Assembly (NCBI GenBank): GCA_026545765.1
Contig: CM048843.1
Span: forward strand, 12,175,501-12,239,500
Direction of reading: 5' to 3'
From: Plantago major
Lineage: Eukaryota > Streptophyta > Magnoliopsida > Lamiales > Plantaginaceae
Length of the DNA stretch: 64,000 nucleotides
Each line of letters starts with the position of its first letter. Positions within the stretch are counted from its first letter, which is position 1. The position numbers and the translations under genes are program-made. Under the pieces are notes generated by a model. The model worked only from the letters and a program-made list of their open reading frames with translations, was not told where the DNA came from and did no database searches. Shown piece after piece: positions 56,306-64,000 of the stretch.

Positions 56306-56377
56306 CTTAATTAGGGTTTAGGCCGGGTCCAGGGGCTACCGCCCGGGATCCGTCCTAAACCCTAAACCCTAATTAAG
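56306..56377. repeat. Inverted repeat with telomere-like AAACCCTAAACCCT
   Basis: CTTAATTAGGGTTTAGG (56306-56322) faces CCTAAACCCTAAACCCTAAT (from 56354), with a GC-rich centre GGGTCCAGGGGCTACCGCCC. The right arm holds two telobox units. Confidence 0.75.
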
Positions 56378-56395
56378 CGGTTGTCGGGGGCAATG

Positions 56396-56655
56396 AAGCA
56401 CTAGTTTCACTGTCAACAATATTAATTTCAACATAATTAATATTAGTTTTAAAGTTAGTTTCAGCATCAACAATCTTAGTTTCATTTGTTTCAATGTTAG
56501 TTTAATTGGTTTCAGTTAGTTTCATCAACATTATTAGTTTCAGCATGAACATTATTGGTTTCATTAGATTAAATTGAAACCCCCACAATTGAAATGAGTG
56601 TTAGTTTCAACTGTAAATATTAGATTCAATGTTAGTTTAATTGGTTTCAGGTGGT
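56396..56655. repeat. TTAGTTTCA short-word array, right block
   Basis: A smaller block of the same words (TTAGTTTCA, ATTAGTTTCAGCAT, TTAGTTTAATTGGTTTCA) in the same orientation as the left block, 2.8 kb away across the CACTA-bearing segment. The array may once have been continuous. Confidence 0.75.
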
Positions 56656-57154
56656 CAGTTAGTTAACTAAGTCTCATAAAAGTCCAGAGAGTCCAAAAAG
56701 TCCCTTCAAAACCCAACAACTCAACTTACAATCAAGTTCGCGGGTCGACCCAATTCGGGTCGGATCAGCCCACTAATATTTAAAAACCAAAGAAAGCTGA
56801 ATAGAATACAGATGTACAAAATTTTCTCCAGCGCTTCAAAAAACTTTAACTTCTCCTGCACCCTCTTCCTCATCATATTCCTCCACCACACCACCACCAA
56901 TATCTCCGCCATAACCGTCTCCTCCACACCACGAAGTCATCACCTCTGCTGTTAAACGGAGTCTCGCAATTGCTTTCTTAACGTGTTCAAAGGCAAACGA
57001 TCAGTGTAAACCGATCAGATCGAGATGCGTCTATTAAAGATGCTGGAAAGCTTGTTCATCCAGATCCAGATCCGATCTCATTGTTTCTGGAGCGATTTTC
57101 TCTCTACTTTTGGCGATTCATTGCGCGATCATCAGGTAATCGTTGTTGAAACTT

Positions 57155-57470
57155 GATTTTAGTGTTTTTGAGTTCGTTTTTACGTTTGTTGCTTCGCTGT
57201 TGCTCGATTTTTGCATTTTGCTCGTTGTTGCTCGATTTTGCGGTTTGCTCGTTGTTGTTCGATTTTCGTTGTTGTTGCTCGATTTTCGATTTTCAATTTC
57301 ATCTCTTCAGTTTCATCGCGATTGTTGTTGTTCGATTTTCGTTGTTGTTGCTCGATTTTCAGTTTCATCGCGGTTGCATTGTTGTTCGATTTTCGTTGTT
57401 GTTGCTCGATTTTTGGTTTCATCTCTTCAGTTTCATCGCGATTTTCTCTGGATTTTGTTGTCAGTTCGAT
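57155..57470. repeat. TTGCTCGATTTTCG minisatellite in a leader-like region
   Basis: About ten imperfect copies of GTTGTTGCTCGATTTT, with TTTCATCTCTTCAGTTTCATC as a longer unit seen at least twice. Overlapping poly-Cys/Leu/Phe frames are artefacts. It precedes a candidate first exon. Confidence 0.8.
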
Positions 57471-57513
57471 TTTAACCTTCTATTCGTCTCGTTTTTGCTT
57501 GTTAGGCATTTTA

Positions 57514-57592
57514 ATGGCGGAATCGAACCTGAATGTTACTGCTCAAGTGAACACGGAGCATCCTGTTCACCGTAATCCTGTTTCCGGCATGG
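57514..57592 (+). CDS. Candidate first exon of an unknown gene or transposon gene
   Basis: An ATG (TTAATGGCGG) begins MAESNLNVTAQVNTEHPVHR... for about 26 codons, up to GGCATG|GGTAAGTG, a good splice-donor context. Base composition is exon-like and a pyrimidine-rich leader lies upstream. The next 1.5 kb is the TTGTCTAGTTTT array, which would be its intron. No family is recognised and no further conserved exon was confirmed. It could be a fragment of a Mutator-type or other gene. Confidence 0.3.
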
Positions 57593-57766
57593 GTAAGTGT
57601 TTTTTAGTTGCATTTATGGTTCGTAATTGAGTTGTTTTGCCAGATCTGTTGATTTACAGTTGAATTTTATGGTCATGTTCTTCATTTGAATCTTATTGTG
57701 GGAAACTGTGGAATGTCTGTTTGTTTTGAACATTTTTTGTGAAAACTGTCTAGGTTTTAGTAAGTA

Positions 57767-58023
57767 CTCCCTCCATTTAAGAGAAAGTGTTACATTTTGA
57801 CTTTGACCGATCAATTGTTTTCGAGTTTGACCACAAATTACTCATAAACGATAATAGTAAATAATTTAATAAAATCATATAATAAAAATTTAATTACTAA
57901 ATTTTCATTATATAATTTTAATAATTTATTTATTAATATCGTTTAAGAGTAAATTGTGGTCAAACGCGGAGACAGTTGACCGCATAATAGTAAAATGTAA
58001 CACTTTTTCTGAAATGGAGGGAG
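57767..58023. mobile_element. Stowaway MITE in the TTGTCTAG array
   Basis: CTCCCTCCATTTAAGAGAAA and the inverse end TTTTTCTGAAATGGAGGGAG between TA duplicates (57765-57766, 58024-58025). Nearly the same family member as 30857-31090, with a TTTGACCACAAATTACTC arm. 257 bp. Confidence 0.93.
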
Positions 58024-59120
58024 TATTGTATAGTTTTTAACATGTATCATCTACTTTATATGATTTTTAGATTTGCTATGTGGTTGTGTACACTGTATAT
58101 GTTTTTTGTGGGGATTTGTTGTCTGTTTGAATTTTCTGAATATTTTGTGTGAAATTGTCTAGTTTTTAACATATATTGTCTACTTTTTAATGTTTTACAG
58201 CTTTTTTGTGTGTAATTGTCTAGTTTCGTGTTGTCTGTTATTTGGTACATTAGGATCGTTTCATGTTGTCTGTCTAGTTGTTACATTATATTGTCTAATT
58301 TTTACATCATATTGTCTAGTTTTTACAGCATATTCTCTAGGTTTTACATTTTCATCTTCAACTATCAAATTTACTAACTGATCTCAACATATTTGTCTAG
58401 TTTTTAGAGGATATTGTCTAGTTTTTACGAAATATTGTCTAGTTTTATTATCAAACATGAACATAATTGTCTATATTGTCTAGTTTTTACACTATATTGT
58501 TTAGTTTATGAAAGGAATTATTTAGTTTTTACATGATATTAAATTTATTTTTTTCTTATATCGAGTGGCAATAAATTTATTCAAGATATTTATTAACTGA
58601 TCTCAACATATTTGCCTAGTTTTTAGTATATATTGTCTAGTTTTATTATCAAACATGAACATAATTGTCTATATTGTCTAGTTTTTACATTATATTATTT
58701 AGTTCATGAATGAAATTCTCTAGTTTTTACATGATATTAAATTTACATTATATTGTTTAGTTTTTACATTATATTGTCTAGTTTATGCGAGAAATTTTCT
58801 AGTTTTTACATTATATTTAGGAATTCTCTAGTTTTTAGTGTATATTGTCTAGTTTTATAATCAAACATGAACATAATTGTCTATATTGTCTAGTTTTTAC
58901 ACTATATTATTTAGTTTAAGAGATAAATTCTCTAGTTTTTACATTATATTGTCTAGTTTATGAGAGGAAATTTCTAGTTTTTGTATAAATGTTCAATGTT
59001 TTTTTTTTTTGTATAAATTGTGAAGCTTGATTGGACTTAGTAAACTTGGAACTTTTGACTGTGGTGTTTTTCTGATGCATATGGAGCTGTTCCAAGGAAC
59101 TCCTTTTCCTTGATATAAGA

Positions 59121-59215
59121 GACCTTATGCTGATGATGATTTTGAAGAGGGTGTATTGGATGATTTGAAGAAGAATGCTCTGAAGAAACTAAAGCAATCG
59201 AAGAAAAATTAGTGT
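59121..59215 (+). CDS. Candidate last exon piece
   Basis: One frame reads KRPYADDDFEEGVLDDLKKN...KQSKKN then TAG, acidic then lysine-rich, flanked by the TTGTCTAG array on both sides. A TATAAG|AG could act as acceptor. It may belong with the exon at 57514, but nothing proves it. Confidence 0.25.
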
Positions 59216-59345
59216 TTGAACTGATGATGATATTGTCTAGTTTTGTAACTGAATTGTCTAGTTTTGTAAATGAATTGTCTAGTTTTATTACTTATCCAGA
59301 AATTTACTCAGTGAAACATAATTGTCTATATTGTCTAGTTTTTAC

Positions 59346-59918
59346 ATTATACTTGACCCGTTTTTAATGAATCCGGATCAAAAGATCCGCGAAAAACCAT
59401 AAAAAAACCAAGTCGAGAAAAAAGGTATAATTGTCTAGTTTTAACATTTGAAGGGAACTTTCGGGACTTTCCTATATATAGGGGTCTTTCGCAAGACGGA
59501 CTCATGTTAGTTTCATTGATAGTAATAATATTATTCAAATATACTTAGTTACTAATTAATTAGCACTTTAATTAGATGAGTATATGTAAAAAAAATAGTT
59601 AAATATAAGTAGTTAGTAATTAATTAAGACTAATGGATGTCAACTATGTTGTCAAATCCAATATAGCAAGAATTTGAAGTCCACTTGATTAGAATTTAAG
59701 GCACCAAAAAATATATTGGACCTTTTTATAACAGTTTATTAGTAGAATTTAAGGCACCAAAAAATAGAATTGACTTTTTTTGTAAGAGTTTTTTTAAGCT
59801 AGCTTTATATGTTATTGCAACACCTAAAGTGACATGTTTATGTAATTTTCACCTATATTATCAAGACTAGAGACTGCACAGAAGAAGAAGAAGAAAACAA
59901 ATTATGTATAACAGAATT
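59346..59918. other. Intergenic DNA
   Basis: AT-rich. A direct repeat GAATTTAAGGCACCAAAAAAT occurs twice (about 59692 and 59746). No gene. Confidence 0.45.
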
Positions 59919-60183
59919 TGTTAAGACAAAAACGAACAAAACGCACTTCTCTACTATTACGTTTTTGTAATTAGTTAAAGCAAGACTTATACCTTCCGCA
60001 TAAAGACTTGTACATAGCGGTTAGATTAGAAGTTAGTTAGAAAAGCTATAAAGATAGCTCATCTCTCTGCTTTTCATTATCATCTGATTCATTCATGTTT
60101 CTCTTTCATTTTCGATTGTAAAGAAAGGTTACAGTTATTCATACTGTAACTTGGTTTGATCAATACAATTCTGTATTTTCTCA
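59919..60183 (+). repeat. 5' LTR of a copia element
   Basis: TGTTAAGACAAAAACG...GTATTTTCTCA, 265 bp, followed at once by TGGTATCATTCG, a copia-type primer site. Contains CTATAAAGATAG, a TATA-like word, near 60046. Small size fits the Ale/Retrofit-like range. Confidence 0.8.
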
Positions 60184-62186
60184 TGGTATCATTCGCTATT
60201 CGATCCTGAGCTTCCGCAAAAACAATTCAATCTCTGTTTCTGAGATATTTTTCTGTCGAATTCAATGGAGGATTCTGCAAATCAAGCGTCTCCACAAGTC
60301 AATCGTACACCGGTAACTGTCAATCCGGTGATTCGTAATCATGTAGAAGATTCTTCTTCGATCTACTACATTCATCCAGGCGATATTGGAATGTGTCTTT
60401 CTCGTGAGCAGTTCACAGGCGACAACTATCTGTCATGGAGTAAAACTGTCATGATGAATCTTCAGGCGAAGAACAAAGCTGCGTTTGTTGATGGATCAAT
60501 AACCGTTCCATCGGTTATTACTACTGATTCAGTCTCTTTGATTGCTTGGCAGCGTAACAACAGTCTTGTGCTATCTTGGTTGATGATGGCGATTACTTTG
60601 ACATTAATAGATTTGTTATACATCACTGTGGCATATGAAGCCTGGGAAGAGTTACGATCAAGATATGTGAAATGTGATGGCCCGCGTGTGTTTCAGCTGA
60701 ACAAGGAGCTGATCTCAATTCAACAAGGTTCACAGTCGGTAACTGTTTACTATCAGAATTTTAAAGCTTTATGGGATGAGTATAGTAGTTCTGATTCTAC
60801 CTAAGCTTCTTGTGGTGCTTTGGCCAAGTGTGTGATCTTTAAGATAATGTAAAACGTAATCAAGATTGTGGTATGAAGTTCTTGGTTGGCCTGAATGAAT
60901 CTTTTGCGCATATTAGAAGTCAATTGCTTATGAATTTGCCTTTACCTTCATTGTCAAAGATTCATTCAATTATGTTACGAGAGCAGAGTCAAAGGTGTTT
61001 ACAGCCTCACCCTGTTAATTCCATGGCTATGATGAGTGTTAATTCTGAGGCTCACCCTGTTGGTTCTGCAAATGGTAATGGTCAAGCTTGTGCTGTCAAC
61101 AAATTTGTCAAGTTTCAAAACAAGGGCAAAACAAGGCCACATTGCTCTCATTGTGATCTGCCAGGCCATACAATTGAATCATGCTTTCAGATTCATGGAT
61201 TTCCACCAGGCTGGAAGGATAAGCCTAATTCCAAGTTTCAGAGGCATAAGCCTAATGTTCAATATCAGAGGAACAATTTCAAGCCTACTGCAGCTGTTGT
61301 ACAGTTGGATTCAAATGAGGATGGTAATTCTGAGCAGGATTTTACATTTGATCAAAGTGCTTATCACCAATTTTTGGCTTATCAGAAATATCAAGCTGAG
61401 CTAAAAGCACAAGCTAAGCATACAGTAGCTAGTGCAGTGGCATCCACCTCACTTGCTTCTGCAACTAATGAGCAGTCAGGTAAATCTGGTAAATCTGGTA
61501 TTCATAGAAGGTTTTTCTGCATGAATATTTGTGTTGATAAGCATGTTAAATCCAGTTGGATTCTTGACACTGGAGCATCAGATCATATGATATGTGATAG
61601 TGCTCTTTATTGTGATGTACCTTCTGTTGTTGATATTGATATAAGTTTACCAACTGGTGATCATACTAAAGCAACTCTCATTGGTTCTGTTAAGCTATTT
61701 GATTATTTGGTATTAGAAAATGTTTTATTTGCTCCTGCTTTTGGTTTTAATTTGCTATCTATATCAAGTCTAACAAAACCAGGAAAACTTGCAGCTTGTT
61801 TTATCTCTGACAAATGTTTTTTACAGGATTTGAAAACACACAAGCTGATTACTTGTGCTGAAGTTAAAAATGGTCTTTATCATCTCAAAGATTCCTTGAT
61901 TGCTGCTAAGAATGATCAACCAGTTGGCACAGCACTTAGTGCAAGTTCTAGTGTTTCTACTTCCATTTGGCATGCTAGAGTAGGTCATGTACCTTTCAAT
62001 AAGCTGTGTACTTTACCTATTTCTGGTGTTTCTCATTGTAATATTCCATCTACATGTGATGTATGTCAGTTTGCTAGACAAAAGAAGCTGTCTTTTCCTG
62101 TAAGCAAATCTTGTACTCATACATGTTTTGAATTAGTGCATATGGACATTTGGGGTCCATTTCATGTTTCTTCTCATGATAATTGT
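60184..62186 (+). mobile_element. Copia gag-pol interior, cut by a gypsy insertion
   Basis: After the primer site an ATG at 60265 starts gag (YLSWSKTVMMNLQAKNK, AYEAWEELRSRYV). A CCHC knuckle (CSHCDLPGHTIESC, 61.14 kb), protease (WILDTGASDHMI, 61.56 kb) and the integrase-leading zinc region (WHARVGHVPFNKLC, CDVCQFARQKKL) follow, up to VHMDIWGP. There the gypsy LTR begins, so integrase core, RT and RNase H lie beyond it and beyond the window. The preserved part has about one to a few breaks. A fossil, otherwise young-looking. Confidence 0.9.
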
Positions 62187-63043
62187 TGTTACGGACATGT
62201 GTCCAATCCGTTAAGGGCGCCATAGAGCGTGTCCTAAAGCGCATCACGGCTTAATTAGCGATTCAAGATCTTGGTCCGACCTCACATGGTCCGCCAAAAG
62301 TGAATTGACCATTACGCTAAAGGTCACTATAACCTTCTGACTAGTCCGAGCTAGCTGGGAGAAGGACTTACAAACCTGGCCACGCCAGTATAGAGATGCC
62401 AAACGGACCGGACGAGTAAATCTCGGACGCCACCATCACGATAAGCCCAAACGTATATAACAGAACCACTGAGATACTTCCGTGAGACTCTAGGCTCGGA
62501 CATCCAGAGTCACCCAAGGCGAGATCAACCAAGCGAGTGCATCAGAGGACTAACACGGACCCAACGTGCGGAACAGTACTCTCAGAGGGAAAGGACCAAA
62601 CTACCCTCCCGGCCCATTAATTAGTATTGGATTACTATTCACTAATGGGCCATGGGCCAAAGGTAGCATTGGTGTCCAAATCTGAGGCATACACTTGGCA
62701 TCATCTTATGAGCTACTTCATAAGTATATGATAACTATAAATATAGCACAAGGTCCAAGACCTTAAGGTAAGTGATAATTCCATAGTAACAAGTATCTCT
62801 TGATATCTTAACCTTTCCCGCTACTATTGCATTGAGAGCTTTCATCTCTCCTTTGAGTAAAGCCTCCTTCCGGATTGACTTAGGCAATCCGGGTAATCCA
62901 TTCTAACCCCCCCCCCCCCCCACTTAGTCCTTTCAGGTACTCTTGCTCGGACAAGCCTTCTCCCGGACTTCAAGTTGGAGGTGGATCTTAGATTAGGTTA
63001 CTTGTAGTAGTAGTGTTGGTGTTTGAGGTTTTATCCCTCAACA
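62187..63043 (+). repeat. 5' LTR of a gypsy element (Tat-like)
   Basis: TGTTACGGACATGTGTCC...TTATCCCTCAACA, 857 bp. It contains a TATA-like ACTATAAATATAGC near 62730 and a 15-base C run at 62907-62921. The primer site TGGCGCCGTCTGTGGGA starts three bases later. ATTGT precedes it, the expected 5-bp duplication, whose partner lies outside the window. GC-richer than the surrounding DNA. Confidence 0.85.
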
Positions 63044-63046
63044 TTT

Positions 63047-63063
63047 TGGCGCCGTCTGTGGGA
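63047..63063 (+). promoter_or_regulatory. Gypsy primer-binding site
   Basis: TGGCGCCGTCTGTGGGA, typical of Tat-lineage plant gypsy elements, directly after the LTR. Confidence 0.8.
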
Positions 63064-63098
63064 ATCTTTACAAAAAGATCTGTGTTTGTGTTGTGCTG

Positions 63099-64000
63099 AT
63101 GGCTAGAACGAGACAAACAGCTCGGACTAGTCTTTGCAGCGTGGAACACCACCACCACGCCCACGAGGACGTCCGCCCACCCGGGACGAAGGGCGTGGTC
63201 GGAAGGAACGCTGGAAGGAGATATCCGAGCGACGGGCGGACCGCCAGCCCATCCTCGGATGAGGAAATAGACGCCCCGCTTAGAGGAGGCCAAAGAGTCC
63301 CTGTGAATATCGTGCCTACGGACCATGGAGAAGGGTACGAGCTTCTCGTGAAGCTCAAGGCCCTACCACAGTCAGCTTTACGATGCCCGATGGTCGCGTT
63401 GTCCGCCTGGCGACCTCGGACTAAGCGAAACTCAGTTTGATAGGTTGCTCACGATTATCCAAGGATGCCTAGGGTCTAACAATGCCCATCCTCAGCAAGC
63501 CACTCCGCCAGTGGTTACTCCGGTTCAAGCGGAGCCCGCCTTGTCAAGAACAGACAGCGTCCGATCCAACAGAGGTTGGGAGATCAGCCGACCATGAGGA
63601 TTTGCGAAATCTTCTAGACGGGCCTCGCCCGCAAGTTCGGGTGAAGGAAGCCCGAATGGGAGGAGAGAGCACCAAGAAGGAGGTAACAGTGACCGGAGGT
63701 CGCGACAAGCTCCCATGAGGGATGAGATCATGTAGAAGACCATTCCGGTTGTCCCACCGGCGAACTCCCATGGATGTCGCAGTCCATCCACGGTCAGGAG
63801 AGGTCATGACAGCGGACGAAATCTACGCCCAACAAAAAGCTTTAGAAACACAAATCCTGAACCTCGGACGCCTGGTAAAAGACCACGAGCAAATCACTAC
63901 AAGTGCCCCAAACCCTCTGTGTGATGATATCATGAGGGAAAAGGAAAGAAATAGGAACTCGGACCAAGTGATTCCGAACTTGGAATACTACTACGGGGAT
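63099..64000 (+). mobile_element. Gypsy gag region, runs off the window
   Basis: ATG at 63099 (MARTRQTARTSL) begins a GC-rich gag leader in the style of Tat gypsy polyproteins. Coding-like sequence continues to the window edge with broken frames in places. The conserved gag core, protease and pol would lie to the right and cannot be judged. A fossil or degenerate copy by what is seen here. Confidence 0.65.

Larger units (their letters stand above)
57735..59345. repeat. TTGTCTAGTTTT short-word array
   Basis: Dozens of copies of TTGTCTAGTTTTTACA, with variants TTCTCTAGTTTTTAC and TTTAGTTTATGAGAG, joined by ATTATA or ATCAAACATGAACATAA linkers. Larger 170-200-base blocks (AAACATGAACATAATTGTCT) recur near 58455, 58655 and 58865. 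A short gap (59035-59210) carries a coding-like piece. Confidence 0.85.

Noticed and set aside
56721-56927. Minus-strand frame with one hydrophobic segment
   Set aside because: Its full length needs a GTG start. The hydrophobic stretch is AT-driven and no relative is recognised.
57143-57630. Overlapping Cys/Leu/Phe-rich frames that look membrane-like
   Set aside because: They are translations of a TTGCTCGATTTT minisatellite, open in all three frames; not protein-coding.

Overview
The window looks like AT-rich nuclear DNA from a flowering plant, most likely a eudicot. The evidence is a plant-type HLH regulator, nested Ty1/copia and Ty3/gypsy LTR elements, many Stowaway, hAT, CACTA, Mutator and Harbinger elements, and Cassandra-type LTRs with 5S-rRNA-like cores. 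I cannot name the species. Coordinates were counted by eye, so edges without a target-site duplication are approximate.

Layout. 1-15.9 kb is a stack of Sirevirus-like and other copia fossils. A minus-strand LTR (97-1708) abuts the 3' half of a plus-strand element with a long env-like block (1709-7476) and its 3' LTR (7477-8987). That element lies inside the gag region of a second copia element (8988-about 15255), whose pol is split by a hAT element. 16-26 kb holds a palindromic Mutator-type MITE, a Harbinger element with its two genes beside its own deletion derivative, satellites, LINE tails and a Stowaway. 27.3-31.4 kb has a zinc-finger reading frame inside what looks like a copia LTR, then nested CACTA-like and hAT elements. 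31.4-38 kb is gene-bearing: an intronless HLH gene (32547-33179) in sparse intergenic DNA. 38-43 kb has a third Sirevirus-like LTR and a roughly 320-bp tandem array with Helitron-like 3' ends. 46-49.6 kb carries two Cassandra-type LTRs in opposite orientation (one split by a hAT element) and another hAT element. An intronless RNase D/WRN-type exonuclease gene lies at 50386-50967. 52-59.3 kb contains two unusual short-word arrays (TTAGTTTCA and TTGTCTAGTTTT) with LINE, Stowaway and CACTA insertions. 59.9-64 kb is a copia element split by a gypsy element that runs off the window.

Genes. Only two genes look intact and host-encoded: the atypical HLH regulator and the 3'-5' exonuclease. A C2H2 zinc-finger frame (27583-27906) and a possible two-exon fragment (57514-59215) are doubtful. 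They show no sign of acting in one pathway; the window is two gene islands in transposon-rich DNA.

Most interesting. (1) The env-like block, where acidic coding stretches alternate with intron-like spacers. (2) The zinc-finger frame embedded in an LTR. (3) The Harbinger parent and derivative less than 300 bp apart. (4) The Helitron-end-like array. (5) The Cassandra-type LTR pair, one with a clean 5-bp duplication. (6) Long G/C homopolymers recurring in LTRs of an otherwise AT-rich region.
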